Below are positions 15,415 through 24,356 of a stretch of DNA of 45,293 nucleotides, one piece after another. The position numbers and the translations under genes are program-made. The notes beneath the pieces were generated by a model. That model saw nothing but the letters and a program-made list of their open reading frames with translations, ran no database searches and was not told where the DNA came from. Position 1 is the stretch's first letter; each line of letters opens with the position of its first letter. The stretch is from an uncultured Christensenella sp. (GTDB taxonomy: Bacteria; Bacillota; Clostridia; Christensenellales; Borkfalkiaceae): NCBI GenBank assembly GCA_910578565.1, contig CAJTQF010000010.1, positions 1-45,293 of the forward strand, in the 5' to 3' direction.

Positions 15415-16725
15415 ATGGGCGCGTTTGCATCTTTATCCGAAAGATTAAACCATATATTTTCAAAACTTACAAAGCGCGGCAGGCTTACCGAGCTTGAAAT
15501 AAAGACCGCCATGCGCGAAGTGCGCGTAGCGTTGCTGGAAGCGGACGTAAATATTCAGGTCGCAAAAAAATTCTGTTCCGACGTTTCGGAAAAAGCCGTG
15601 GGACAGGAAATTCTGAAGAGCCTTAACCCTGCCCAGCAGGTCATTAAAATCGTCAACGAAGAGCTTATAACCCTTATGGGTTCGGGCAACCAGAAACTGA
15701 ACATATCTCCCAAGCCGCCCACGGTGATTATGATGTGCGGTTTACAGGGCGCGGGCAAGACTACTATGTGCGGCAAACTTGCCGTCAACTTGAAAAAGAA
15801 CGGCAAAAAGCCCCTTTTGGTGGCGGGCGATATTTACCGCCCCGCGGCAATAAACCAGCTCAAAATAGTGGGCAAAAACGCGGGCGCCGAAGTGTTTGAA
15901 AAAGGCACGCAGGACCCCGTTAAAACCGCGAAGCAGGCTGTGGATTACGCCAAATCAATGGGCTTTGACACAGTCATTATAGACACGGCGGGCAGGCTTG
16001 AAATCGACGAAGCCCTTATGCAGGAGCTTGAAAGCATTGTCAAAGCTGTGGACGTGACCGAAATTCTTCTGACCGTCGACAGTATGATGGGACAGGTTGC
16101 GGTAAACGTTGCAAAAACTTTTAACGAGCGGCTTGAAATAACGGGCATAATTTTAACCAAGCTGGACGGCGACACCCGCGGCGGCGCGTGCCTTTCGATA
16201 AAGGCGGTGACCGGCAAACCCGTAAAATTTATCGGCGTGGGCGAAAAACTGACCGATCTGGAACCCTTTTATCCTGACAGAATGGCTTCGAGAATTCTCG
16301 GAATGGGCGACGTTCTTACACTGATTGAAAAGGCGCAGGAAGCCGTCACCGAAGAGCAAGCCAAAGTAATGCAGAAGAAAATGCTTGAAAACACTTTCAC
16401 TCTCGAAGACTATCTTACCCAGTTTGAAAGTATGAAAAAGATGGGCGGCGCGCAGGCGTTGCTTGCGATGATGCCGGGAATGGGCGGCAAGGTAAAGGCG
16501 GAAGACATTGACGAAAACAGGATAGAGCGTACCAAGGCGATTATCCTGTCGATGACAAGACGCGAACGAGCGGAACCCGCAATTATAAACAGTTCGAGAA
16601 AGAAGCGCATAGCTGCGGGCAGCGGAACGTCCGTGCAGGAAATAAACCAGCTTTTGAAACAGTTCGAGCAGACTAAACAGCTGATGAAGCAGTTGAAGAG
16701 CGGCAAGCGCAGGTTACCTTTCTAA
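15415..16725 (+). CDS. ffh: Signal recognition particle GTPase Ffh
   Basis: Binds signal peptides and 4.5S/6S SRP RNA for co-translational targeting. N-terminal helical bundle about residues 1-90. The GTPase domain has P-loop GLQGAGKTTMCGKLA near 106, DTAGRLE near 187 and TKLDGDTRGGACLS near 244. A methionine-rich M domain follows with MMPGMGG and the RNA-binding SSRKKRIAAGSGTSVQEINQLLKQFEQ near 400-425. Length 436 is normal. The C-terminus ends soon after the RNA-binding motif, without the long Met-rich tail some family members carry. Confidence 0.98.
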   Translation: MGAFASLSERLNHIFSKLTKRGRLTELEIKTAMREVRVALLEADVNIQVAKKFCSDVSEKAVGQEILKSLNPAQQVIKIVNEELITLMGSGNQKLNISPKPPTVIMMCGLQGAGKTTMCGKLAVNLKKNGKKPLLVAGDIYRPAAINQLKIVGKNAGAEVFEKGTQDPVKTAKQAVDYAKSMGFDTVIIDTAGRLEIDEALMQELESIVKAVDVTEILLTVDSMMGQVAVNVAKTFNERLEITGIILTKLDGDTRGGACLSIKAVTGKPVKFIGVGEKLTDLEPFYPDRMASRILGMGDVLTLIEKAQEAVTEEQAKVMQKKMLENTFTLEDYLTQFESMKKMGGAQALLAMMPGMGGKVKAEDIDENRIERTKAIILSMTRRERAEPAIINSSRKKRIAAGSGTSVQEINQLLKQFEQTKQLMKQLKSGKRRLPF

Positions 16726-16803
16726 AATTTTCCGTGAGTTGCTGCGGACGCAAATATTAAACAAGAAAAAATAAAATTTTTATATAAATAGGAGAAAACC
16801 AAA

Positions 16804-17100
16804 ATGGCAGTTAAAATGAGACTTACAAGAATGGGCGACAAAAAGAGCCCTTTCTACCGCGTAGTTGTTATCGATTCGCGCAAAGCGCAGTCGGGCGAGT
16901 ACATCGATAAAATCGGTTATGTAGACCCCCTTAAAACCCCCGCGGAAATCAATATCGACGTTGAAAAGGCGAAGGCATGGCTTGCAAAGGGCGTTCAGCC
17001 TACCGAAACGGTAAAGAGCTATCTCGTAAAAGCGGGCGCGCTTGAACAGAGCAAAAAACTTTCCGCTCCCAAGACCAACGACAAGAAAAAGAAGGAATAA
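16804..17100 (+). CDS. rpsP: 30S ribosomal protein S16
   Basis: A component of the small subunit body. The N-terminal MAVKMRLTRMGDKKSPFYRVVVIDSRKAQSG is diagnostic, and the core ends near residue 85. A lysine-rich tail completes 98 residues. AGGAG lies 9 nt before the ATG. It starts the rpsP-khpA-rimM-trmD series, with a 78-nt A/T-rich gap after ffh. Confidence 0.98.
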   Translation: MAVKMRLTRMGDKKSPFYRVVVIDSRKAQSGEYIDKIGYVDPLKTPAEINIDVEKAKAWLAKGVQPTETVKSYLVKAGALEQSKKLSAPKTNDKKKKE

Positions 17101-17106
17101 TCTGTA

Positions 17107-17352
17107 ATGGAAAAGATAGAAAAACTGGTTAAATTCGTGGTCGAACAGTTTGCCGAGCATAAGGACAAAATAGAGTATAAGACCAACGAAACCGAAAACG
17201 CGGTTGAGCTTACCGTGCTTCTTGAAGAAGCGGATATGGGCAAGGTAATCGGCAAGCAGGGCAAAATAGCCAAGGCTTTGAGAACGCTTGTCAAGGCTTC
17301 TACCCCGCGCGACAGCAAGAAGTATCTTATCGAAATAAAAGAAAAGGCTTAA
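17107..17352 (+). CDS. khpA: KhpA-type KH-domain RNA-binding protein
   Basis: An 81-residue protein with one KH domain. The GxxG loop appears in MGKVIGKQGKIAKALRTLVKA (about residues 43-63). The family forms dimers with KhpB/Jag and binds many RNAs, affecting cell division and translation. Its position between rpsP and rimM is the standard Bacillota location (ylqC). Confidence 0.96.
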   Translation: MEKIEKLVKFVVEQFAEHKDKIEYKTNETENAVELTVLLEEADMGKVIGKQGKIAKALRTLVKASTPRDSKKYLIEIKEKA

Positions 17353-17850
17353 ATGAAAGCACCGCTTACAATCGCCACGGTTTTAAAACCGCAGGGCATC
17401 CGCGGCGAAATAAAGGTCAGGGCGCTGACCGATTCCGCCGAAAATTTAAAGGCGTTTAAAACCGTGTATATTGACGGGGCGGAATACTCCGTGTTTTCCG
17501 TGCGGGCGCAGGGCGATATCGGCTATCTCGCTTTAAAGGGCGTAGCCGACAGAAACGCCGCAGAACTTCTGCGCGGAAAGGAAATAACCGCCAACCGCGA
17601 AGACGCACCCGACCTTCCCGAAGGCAGATACTACATAGTAGATCTGATAGGCTGCCGCGTGGAAAACGAAAACGGCGCATATATAGGCGAAGTGACGGCG
17701 GTCACGCCCGCAAAGACGGACGTATACACCCTTTCAAAGGACGGCAAAGAAATTACGTTTGCCGCCGCCGACGGGGTGATTAAGGATATAGACGTAGACG
17801 GCGCGAAAATCGTGGTAAACGGTAAGAGATTTAAGGAAGTTTCCATTTGA
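17353..17850 (+). CDS. rimM: 16S rRNA processing factor RimM
   Basis: Helps assemble the head of the 30S subunit and binds S19. 165 residues. The N-terminal KPQGIRGEIKV motif is at about 11-21, the YYIVDLIGCRV linker starts the PRC-barrel half at about 93, and the end is GAKIVVNGKRFKEV. The ATG follows the khpA stop directly, and the stop overlaps trmD by 4 bases. Confidence 0.96.
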   Translation: MKAPLTIATVLKPQGIRGEIKVRALTDSAENLKAFKTVYIDGAEYSVFSVRAQGDIGYLALKGVADRNAAELLRGKEITANREDAPDLPEGRYYIVDLIGCRVENENGAYIGEVTAVTPAKTDVYTLSKDGKEITFAAADGVIKDIDVDGAKIVVNGKRFKEVSI

Positions 17851-18521
17851 AAATAACCGTTTTAACCCTGTTCCCCGAAATGTTTTCCCCCCTGTATGAA
17901 AGTATAATAGGGCGGGCGGTGGACTCGGGCAAACTCGATATACAGGTTGTGGATATCCGCGGGTATGCGGATAACAAGCATAAAAAGTGCGACGATTATC
18001 CTTTCGGCGGCGGCGCGGGTATGGTAATGATGCCCCAGCCGATAGGTTCGGCAATAAACGCGGTAGACCCCGAACACAGGGCGCACCGCGTGTATATGTC
18101 GCCCAAGGGTGCAACCTTTACGCAGGACAAGGCGTTCGGACTCTTGAAGTACGGACACCTTATTTTGCTTTGCGGTCATTACGAAGGGGTTGACCAGCGC
18201 GCTATCGATATGTATATCGACGAAGAAATTTCGATAGGCGATTACGTGCTGACGGGCGGCGAACTGCCCGCAATGGTCGTGTGCGACTGCGTGGCGCGTT
18301 ATGTGGACGGCGTAATTTCGGACGGTTCGCTGGCGGACGAAACTTTCGGCGAAAACGGTCTTGAATATCCCCAGTACACACGCCCCGCGGTCTACGAAGG
18401 TGTTTCCGTGCCGGAAGTGCTGCTGTCGGGCGACCACGCGAAAATAGATAAATGGCGCAAGGAGCAGAGCGAAAAGCTGACCCTTGAACGCCGTCCCGAT
18501 TTGAAAGGGGGCGTAAAATGA
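17847..18521 (+). CDS. trmD: tRNA (guanine-N1)-methyltransferase
   Basis: Methylates G37 of tRNAs, preventing frameshifts. A SPOUT knot enzyme. MKITVLTLFPEMFSPLYESIIGRA begins it, then DDYPFGGGAGMVMMPQP (substrate loop, about 47-63), the knot segment LCGHYEGVDQR and EISIGDYVLTGGELPA. The C-terminal RKEQSEKLTLERRPDL is standard. 224 residues, slightly short. It overlaps both rimM and rbgA by 4 nt (ATGA type), implying coupled translation. Confidence 0.98.
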   Translation: MKITVLTLFPEMFSPLYESIIGRAVDSGKLDIQVVDIRGYADNKHKKCDDYPFGGGAGMVMMPQPIGSAINAVDPEHRAHRVYMSPKGATFTQDKAFGLLKYGHLILLCGHYEGVDQRAIDMYIDEEISIGDYVLTGGELPAMVVCDCVARYVDGVISDGSLADETFGENGLEYPQYTRPAVYEGVSVPEVLLSGDHAKIDKWRKEQSEKLTLERRPDLKGGVK

Positions 18522-19372
18522 AGACGATACAGTGGTTCCCGGGGCATATGACCAAGGCAATGCGCATGATGGAAGAAGCGTTGCCCGCCGCGGACGGAAT
18601 AATTTACGTTCTGGACGCGCGCTGTCCCGCGGCTTCGTTCAATCCGAAACTCTTGAAAATTGCAAAGTCAAAACCCGTTTTATACGTTCTGAACAAGGGC
18701 GACCTTGCTGACGGGCGTGCGGACAACCTTGCAAAAATAATATCGGGCGGCGGCGGAAAGGCGGTAAAAATCAACGCGGCGCACGCTTCGTCCAAAAAAA
18801 TAATACTTTCCGCGCTGGACGGTCTGGTTGCGGAAAAGCGTGAAAAAAACGCGCAGAAAGGTTACAACAAAACTTTCCGTTTTATGGTCGTCGGCGTGCC
18901 CAACACGGGTAAATCTACGGTTATAAATTTGCTTGCGGGCGCAAAACGCGCGGTTACGGGCGATAAGGCGGGGGTTACGCGCGGCAAGCAGTGGATAAGG
19001 CTTGACGGGTTCGAACTTCTAGATACACCCGGCACAATGCCGCCCGCGTTCGAAAACCAGCGGCTTGCACTGCATCTTGCATACGTAGGCAGTATCAACG
19101 ACGATATTCTCGATACGGACGATATCGCTCTCGCGCTGCTGGAAGAACTGTATGAAAAGTATCCCGCAAATCTTGGCGCGCGTTACGGTATTTCGGGCGG
19201 AACGCCCTTGGAAATGCTTGAACAGGTGGCAAAAAAGCGCGGCTTTATGCTGCGCGGCGGCGAATACGATTACGAACGCGCCGAGCGCGCCGTGATAGAC
19301 GATTTCAGAAAGGGGCGTCTGGGCGCTGTCACTCTGGATACCGCGGAAGATATGCAGGCGTTCGGTTTTTAA
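18518..19372 (+). CDS. rbgA: Ribosome biogenesis GTPase A (YlqF)
   Basis: A circularly permuted GTPase needed for late 50S assembly. The motif order shows the permutation: NKGD (G4) near residue 60, then GVPNTGKSTVINLL (G1) near 126 and DTPGTMPP (G3) near 170. IQWFPGHMTKAMRMM is the conserved N-terminus. 284 residues. It overlaps trmD by 4 nt. In Bacillus rplS lies between trmD and ylqF; here rplS is found instead at 21302. Confidence 0.96.
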   Translation: MKTIQWFPGHMTKAMRMMEEALPAADGIIYVLDARCPAASFNPKLLKIAKSKPVLYVLNKGDLADGRADNLAKIISGGGGKAVKINAAHASSKKIILSALDGLVAEKREKNAQKGYNKTFRFMVVGVPNTGKSTVINLLAGAKRAVTGDKAGVTRGKQWIRLDGFELLDTPGTMPPAFENQRLALHLAYVGSINDDILDTDDIALALLEELYEKYPANLGARYGISGGTPLEMLEQVAKKRGFMLRGGEYDYERAERAVIDDFRKGRLGAVTLDTAEDMQAFGF

Positions 19373-19433
19373 ATAAAGTTAAAGAATGCGATCCCGCAAA
19401 TTACGGCAGTCGGAAATTTGCGAAAGGAATTCG

Positions 19434-20030
19434 ATGGATAAACTGGAATACGAAAAAAAACTACGCGCCCAAGGCTATAAATACATATGCGGCGTGGACG
19501 AAGTGGGAAGGGGTCCGCTTGCGGGACCTGTGGTTTGCGCGGCGGTGATTATGCCGCTTGACGACCTAATAGACGGCATAGACGACAGTAAAAAACTTTC
19601 CGCAAAAAAGCGTGAGCAGCTTTCAAAGCTGATTGCGGAAAAAGCAGTCTGTTGCAATATCTGCCGTATAGAGCCTTCGCAGATTGACGAGATGAACATT
19701 CTCGAAGCCACTAAGCTGTGTATGAAAACGGCGGTGGAAGGGCTTGAAATCGCGCCCGATTTCGTTATTACGGACGGCAATATGACGCTGGATATCTGTA
19801 TCCCGCAACAAAGCATAGTAAAGGGCGACGGGCTGAGTTATTCGATAGGCGCGGCGTCTGTTGCGGCAAAGGTATTCAGGGACGCGCTTATGGACGGATA
19901 CGACGCTGTTTACCCTGAGTACGGCTTTGCAAAACACAAGGGTTACGGTACAGCCGCGCACATTCAGGCTATCAAAGAGTTCGGGCTTACCCCCATTCAC
20001 CGCAGGAGTTTTACAAAAAAATGGCAGTAA
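19434..20030 (+). CDS. rnhB: Ribonuclease HII
   Basis: Removes RNA from RNA-DNA hybrids and single ribonucleotides from DNA. CGVDEVGRGPLAGPVVCAAVI carries the first catalytic Asp-Glu pair. TDGNMTLD and SIGAASVAAKVFRDALMDG complete the active site, with FAKHKGYGTAAH near the end. The ATG at 19434 has AAAGGA 6 nt upstream; the in-frame ATG at 19386 lacks a site and adds non-conserved residues. 198 residues. It overlaps yraN by 10 nt. Confidence 0.96.
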   Translation: MDKLEYEKKLRAQGYKYICGVDEVGRGPLAGPVVCAAVIMPLDDLIDGIDDSKKLSAKKREQLSKLIAEKAVCCNICRIEPSQIDEMNILEATKLCMKTAVEGLEIAPDFVITDGNMTLDICIPQQSIVKGDGLSYSIGAASVAAKVFRDALMDGYDAVYPEYGFAKHKGYGTAAHIQAIKEFGLTPIHRRSFTKKWQ

Positions 20031-20401
20031 ACGGCGGGCGGGCGCAGGACGCAAAAAATAAAAAACTGGGCAAACTCGGCGAAAAAAAGGCGCGTTCTTA
20101 TCTCAGGAAAAACGGCTGGAAGACGGTAGAAAAAAATTACGTGAATCCTTTCGGTGAAGTGGATATTATCGCGCGTAAGGGCGACGTGCTTGCCTTTATA
20201 GAAGTTAAGACAAGACTTTCGGACGAATTCGGCGCGCCGTCGGAAGCGGTGACGGCTTCAAGGCGAAGAAAGTATATTCTCGCGGCAAAGTACTATTTTG
20301 CGGGGCGCGAGACGGACTGTACCGTCCGGTTTGATATTATCGAAGTTTTCCGCGGTCGTATAAATTGTATAGAAAACGCTTTTTACGACGGCGGGTACTG
20401 A
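20021..20401 (+). CDS. yraN: UPF0102 endonuclease-like protein YraN
   Basis: A 126-residue protein with a restriction-endonuclease-like fold. NKKLGKLGEKKARSYLRKNG is followed by the core GEVDIIARKGDVLAFIEVKTR (about residues 44-64), which has the D-ExK nuclease pattern. In vivo role is poorly known. The overlap with rnhB and its position before comM/dprA is conserved in many Bacillota. Confidence 0.93.
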   Translation: MAVNGGRAQDAKNKKLGKLGEKKARSYLRKNGWKTVEKNYVNPFGEVDIIARKGDVLAFIEVKTRLSDEFGAPSEAVTASRRRKYILAAKYYFAGRETDCTVRFDIIEVFRGRINCIENAFYDGGY

Positions 20402-20430
20402 TTGAAAAATAAAACGACAGGGGAAAAATT

Positions 20431-21057
20431 ATGGAAAAGAGAGCATACGAAGTACGGGCGAAACTAAACCGCGAGATATCGGTGAATATCATACCCGGAC
20501 ATTTTGCCACAAAACATTCGCACGTCAGCCACTGCATAGATATGACGGGCGTAAAATCGCAGTTGGGCGCGGCGAAAGCGGCGGCAAAACTGTTGGCGGA
20601 CGCGTTTTCGTCAACGCCCGTGGACACTATTATAAGTCTCGAACGTATGAAGATGATAGGCGCGTTTATGGCGGACAGTCTTTCGCATTCGGGCATAAAT
20701 TTAAGGCATGAAATAGCGGTGATAACTCCCGAGCTTTCGGGGGATAAGATACTGCTGCGCGATAACTTCATTCCTTACGTAAAAAACAAAAACGTTCTGC
20801 TTTTAACGGCTTCCGCCACCACCGGTCAGACGGTGCAGAGCGGCGTGCACGGCATAAGCTATTACGGCGGAACGCCCGTTGGCGCGGCGGCTGTATTCGG
20901 CGGCGAGTTTGACTGCGAAGTGCCGTTTGTAAGCCTGTTCGGCGTGGGCGACGTTGAAAACTATCTTTCGTTTGCGCCCGTTGACTGCCCGCTTTGCAAA
21001 AGCGGCGTAAAGGTGGACGCGGTGGTAAATTCGTACGGGTACAGCAAACTCGTTTAA
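20431..21057 (+). CDS. Type-I phosphoribosyltransferase-like protein with altered PRPP motif
   Basis: A 208-residue cytosolic protein resembling orotate phosphoribosyltransferases. N-terminal PGHFATKHSHVSHCIDMTGVKS, a middle Rossmann-like region, and at 121-135 the PRPP-loop equivalent NVLLLTASATTGQTV. Active enzymes carry two acidic residues here (hhhhDDxhTTGxT). In this protein they are replaced by TAS, though the TTG turn is retained. The C-terminus has CPLCKSG, a CxxC that could bind metal. It may be a regulatory or non-PRPP member. It has a GGGG ribosome site and its own spacing (29 nt) after yraN. Confidence 0.75.
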   Translation: MEKRAYEVRAKLNREISVNIIPGHFATKHSHVSHCIDMTGVKSQLGAAKAAAKLLADAFSSTPVDTIISLERMKMIGAFMADSLSHSGINLRHEIAVITPELSGDKILLRDNFIPYVKNKNVLLLTASATTGQTVQSGVHGISYYGGTPVGAAAVFGGEFDCEVPFVSLFGVGDVENYLSFAPVDCPLCKSGVKVDAVVNSYGYSKLV

Positions 21058-21183
21058 GTTTTTCGTGTAAGCGAAGACAGTACCCTATAATCGGGGCGCG
21101 GATAGGTTTTCATACAGGGAGATAAAGATACGGATAAGCAAAAGGCTTTTTTGTGAAAATTGCGACACACCCCCTTAAATGAG

Positions 21184-21212
21184 TTGATTTTTATATTTTT
21201 ATCTGTTATTAT
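21184..21212 (+). promoter_or_regulatory. Promoter of rplS
   Basis: TTGATT at 21184-21189, a 17-bp spacer and TATTAT at 21207-21212. The start is predicted near 21219, giving an about 80-nt leader. The preceding 21058-21183 shows no gene. Confidence 0.6.
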
Positions 21213-21218
21213 TATAAC

Positions 21219-21301
21219 ACTTCGGGCGGTCCGCTGCCGTATGCGCGTGTTGCAATTGCAACCGTTTGCACGGTCAAGAACGTCTTAATTTGGAGGTTGA
21301 T
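21219..21301 (+). promoter_or_regulatory. Possible L19 leader
   Basis: The rplS leader contains the palindrome GTTGCAATTGCAAC followed by GTTTGCACGGTCAAGAAC and the GGAGG ribosome site. Firmicutes rplS messages are known to carry a short autoregulatory leader. I can see the location and a hairpin but cannot verify the consensus. Confidence 0.35.
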
Positions 21302-21646
21302 ATGAAAAATCTTGTAGAAGCTATCGAAAAAGAAGAGATGAAAAAGGAAGTCCCTGCGTTCAACGTGGGCGACACCGTTAAAGTAGGCTTCAAGGTTATC
21401 GAAGGAACAAAGGAAAGAATTCAGAACTTCGAAGGCGTCGTAATCGCTAAAAGACACGGCGGCATAAGAGAAACTTTCACCGTACGCAGACTTTCGTTCG
21501 GCGTAGGCGTTGAAAGAACTTTCCCCCTTCATTCACCCAAGATTGCGTCTATTACCGTAGTAAGAAAGGGCAAGGTAAGAAGGGCTAAACTTTATTACCT
21601 GCGCGGACTTACCGGCAAGGCTGCAAAAATTGCGGAAGTAAAATAA
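21302..21646 (+). CDS. rplS: 50S ribosomal protein L19
   Basis: Sits at the subunit interface. VPAFNVGDTVKVGFKVIEGTKERIQNFEGVVIAKRHGG and the C-terminal HSPKIASITVVRKGKVRRAKLYYLRGLTGKAAKI identify it. 114 residues. The ATG at 21302 follows TTGGAGGTTGAT; the upstream in-frame start at 21266 lies inside the leader. The gene has moved from its common place between trmD and rbgA and has its own promoter and terminator. Confidence 0.98.
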   Translation: MKNLVEAIEKEEMKKEVPAFNVGDTVKVGFKVIEGTKERIQNFEGVVIAKRHGGIRETFTVRRLSFGVGVERTFPLHSPKIASITVVRKGKVRRAKLYYLRGLTGKAAKIAEVK

Positions 21647-21651
21647 GTTAA

Positions 21652-21682
21652 AAAAGCTCCTGCCACGTCGGCAGGAGCTTTT
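21652..21682 (+). terminator. Intrinsic terminator after rplS
   Basis: AAAAGCTCCTGCC, loop ACGTC, GGCAGGAGCTTTT: a 13-bp perfect stem with a T end. Confidence 0.88.
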
Positions 21683-21728
21683 GAATTTCAAAAGCATAAA
21701 AATTTTTACTTTATACAAAAGGTGTAAA

Positions 21729-23255
21729 ATGTTATCAAAGGTCACAAGTTTTGCCCTGAACGGTCTTGACGGGGTTGCCGTGGAAATCGAAACGGATATA
21801 AATAAAGGTATGGTTTCGTACGATCTGGTGGGTCTGCCGGACGCGGCTGTGAAAGAGAGCAAGGAGAGAGTTCGCTCCGCCATAAAAAACAGCGTGCTGC
21901 ACTTCCCCGTAAATAAAATTACGATAAACCTTGCGCCCGCCGATATTAAAAAAGAAGGCTCGCATTACGATTTACCGCTGGCGGTTTCAATACTTAAAGC
22001 GAGTTCGCAACTTGACTGCGACACGGACGGCACGGTATTTCTGGGCGAGCTTGCGCTGGACGGCGCATTGCGCGCGGTGACGGGAATACTGCCCATACTT
22101 ATTTCGGCTAAATCAAAGGGATATAAAAAGTTTATTATCCCGTACGGCAACGCAAACGAAGCGAGCTATATCGAAGGCACGGAAGTTTACGCAATGAAAT
22201 CGCTACGCGACGCGGTAGACCTTTTGACGGGGGAGCGCAGTTTCGCGCCCGTGCGGCTTAAAAGTTTCGAATCTGCCAAAAACGCGCGTACTTACGACTA
22301 CGATATGTCCCTTGTAAAGGGGCAGAAAATCGCAAAACGCGCTCTTGAAATAGCGGTGGCGGGCGGTCACAACATTCTGCTTTACGGTCCGCCGGGCACG
22401 GGTAAGACTTTGCTTGCAAGGTGCATACCCACCATTATGCCCGATATGACTTTTGACGAAGCTCTCGAAGTTACTAAAATCCACTCCGTTTCGGGCGAGC
22501 TGTCGGAAGACGGAATCGTTTCGTTGCGCCCCTTCCGCACGCCCCACCACACCGCGACCACCGTTTCGCTCTGCGGCGGAGGCAACAGCAAAATTTACGC
22601 GGGTGAAATTTCAAAGGCGCATAAGGGCGTTCTGTTTCTGGACGAACTTCCCGAATACTCGCGCCATACGCTTGAAAGTCTGCGCCAGCCCTTGGAAGAC
22701 AGGGTTATTACCGTGACGCGCGCGGGCGGCGCGGTAACTTATCCCGCGGACTTTATCCTGTGCGCAAGCATGAACCCCTGCCCGTGCGGCAACTACGGTT
22801 CTACAACCCTTACCTGCACTTGTACGCCCGCGCAGATACATAAGTACAGAAGCAAGGTCTCCGGTCCACTTCTGGACAGAATAGATTTGCAGGTGGAAGT
22901 GGACGGCATAAATTATAAAGACTTTAACAGGGAAGAAGTTTCGGAAACGAGCGCCGCCGTAAAGAAAAGGGTTGAGCTTGCCCGCGCCATACAGCGGGAA
23001 AGATTTGCGGACGAAAAAATAAAGGTAAACTCAAATATGGGCGAAAAGCAGATTAAAAAATATTGCCGCCTGTCCCCCGAGTGCGACGAAATTCTGGAGA
23101 GCGCGTACGAAGCGCTGCACCTTTCCGCACGCGGCAGGGCAAGAATTATAAAGGTCGCAAGGACTATTGCGGACCTTGCCGCGGCTTCCGAAATTGCGCC
23201 CGACCATATACTTGAAGCGGCTTCGTACAGAAGTTACGATACGGGTTCGGTTTAA
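21729..23255 (+). CDS. comM: YifB/ComM family AAA+ ATPase (Mg-chelatase-like)
   Basis: The ComM family helps branch migration of recombination intermediates during natural transformation. N-terminal LonC-like domain about residues 1-170. Walker A is LLYGPPGTGKTLLAR near 217, Walker B GVLFLDELPEY near 298, and the conserved zinc-like cysteine patch CASMNPCPCGNYG...CTCTPAQIHKYRSK near 340-370. The C-terminal helical lid ends SYRSYD. The start chosen is ATG 21729 (AAAAGGTG upstream) because the in-frame ATG at 21681 lies in the terminator. 508 residues. It is followed by dprA. Confidence 0.96.
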   Translation: MLSKVTSFALNGLDGVAVEIETDINKGMVSYDLVGLPDAAVKESKERVRSAIKNSVLHFPVNKITINLAPADIKKEGSHYDLPLAVSILKASSQLDCDTDGTVFLGELALDGALRAVTGILPILISAKSKGYKKFIIPYGNANEASYIEGTEVYAMKSLRDAVDLLTGERSFAPVRLKSFESAKNARTYDYDMSLVKGQKIAKRALEIAVAGGHNILLYGPPGTGKTLLARCIPTIMPDMTFDEALEVTKIHSVSGELSEDGIVSLRPFRTPHHTATTVSLCGGGNSKIYAGEISKAHKGVLFLDELPEYSRHTLESLRQPLEDRVITVTRAGGAVTYPADFILCASMNPCPCGNYGSTTLTCTCTPAQIHKYRSKVSGPLLDRIDLQVEVDGINYKDFNREEVSETSAAVKKRVELARAIQRERFADEKIKVNSNMGEKQIKKYCRLSPECDEILESAYEALHLSARGRARIIKVARTIADLAAASEIAPDHILEAASYRSYDTGSV

Positions 23256-23258
23256 AAT

Positions 23259-24329
23259 ATGTACAGTGAAAGAGAAGTCAACTTAATAACTTTTTCCGCG
23301 CTGGGCGGTATACCCGCCGCCTGCAAATATGCTGTTCTCATAGAGCTGAAAGAAGACAAACCCGACTATAAAAAGATTGAAAATCTTCTGATTAAGAGTC
23401 TGCCGCCGGACGTATATAATAAATTGAAGACGCAATACAACGACCCGCGTTTCCGCAAATCGGTACTGGACTGTCTGGACGGAAAGGGAATTGTCTGCGT
23501 GACGAAGTATTCGGAATATTATCCGCCGCTTTTAAAAGAAATTGCCGACCCGCCGCCGGTGTTATACTGCAAGGGCAGGGTCGGACTTTTAAAGACCAGG
23601 TGTTTTGCAATAGTGGGTTCGCGCAAATGTCCCCTGAAAACGGTTGCGGAAACCAAGAAAATTGCGGGCGAAGCCGCGCAGGTATTCACCGTTGTTTCGG
23701 GCATAGCCGAAGGCGGCGATACCGCCGCCGTGGAAGGTGCGTTGAAGACGGGCAACGTAATTTGCGTGCTTGCGTACGGGTTCGATTACGTATATCCGTC
23801 GGTAAACGCCCAACTTCTTAAAAGCGTTGAAAAATCGGGATTGGTAATAACGGAATATCCGCCCGACGTTTCGCCCAAAAGTTTTCAGTTTCCCGTCCGC
23901 AACAGGATAATAGCGGGCATAAGCTGCGGCACGCTGGTGGTTTCCGCCGCTAAAAGAAGCGGCGCACTTATTACCGCGGACCTTGCGCACCAGTACGACA
24001 GGGAAGTTTTTGCTTTCCCCTATTCGTTAGGAGCGCCCGCGGGCGAAGGTTGCAACGCGCTTATAAAAGACGGCGCGCACCTTACGGAAAATATACTTGA
24101 CATTTTAAATGCGTTTGGGTTAGACTTAACTCTGCCGAAAAAACCCGCTCTCAGCGGCGATGAACTGGAAGTCTATAACCTTTTGTGCGAAGAAGGGGAA
24201 ATGTTTTTACCCCATTTAGCCGACAGGCTTGGCAAACAGGTCAGCCGGATTCTGATTGTTATATCCGGACTGGAATTAAAGGGCAAGGTAGTAAGACTGG
24301 GCGGAAACGTGTTTTCGGCAATCAAATAA
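23259..24329 (+). CDS. dprA: DNA processing protein DprA
   Basis: Loads RecA on single-stranded DNA during transformation. N-terminal helical domain to about 95. The Rossmann-fold core shows AIVGSRKCPLKTVAETKKIA, VVSGIAEGGDTAAVEGAL and FPVRNRIIAGISCGTLVVSAAKRSGALITADLAHQYDREVFAFP. A C-terminal winged-helix region covers about 300-356. 356 residues, complete. It lies 3 nt after comM with no strong ribosome site, so translation is probably coupled. Confidence 0.96.
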   Translation: MYSEREVNLITFSALGGIPAACKYAVLIELKEDKPDYKKIENLLIKSLPPDVYNKLKTQYNDPRFRKSVLDCLDGKGIVCVTKYSEYYPPLLKEIADPPPVLYCKGRVGLLKTRCFAIVGSRKCPLKTVAETKKIAGEAAQVFTVVSGIAEGGDTAAVEGALKTGNVICVLAYGFDYVYPSVNAQLLKSVEKSGLVITEYPPDVSPKSFQFPVRNRIIAGISCGTLVVSAAKRSGALITADLAHQYDREVFAFPYSLGAPAGEGCNALIKDGAHLTENILDILNAFGLDLTLPKKPALSGDELEVYNLLCEEGEMFLPHLADRLGKQVSRILIVISGLELKGKVVRLGGNVFSAIK

Positions 24330-24356
24330 GCAATAGATTTTTTTAAGGATAGGCAT

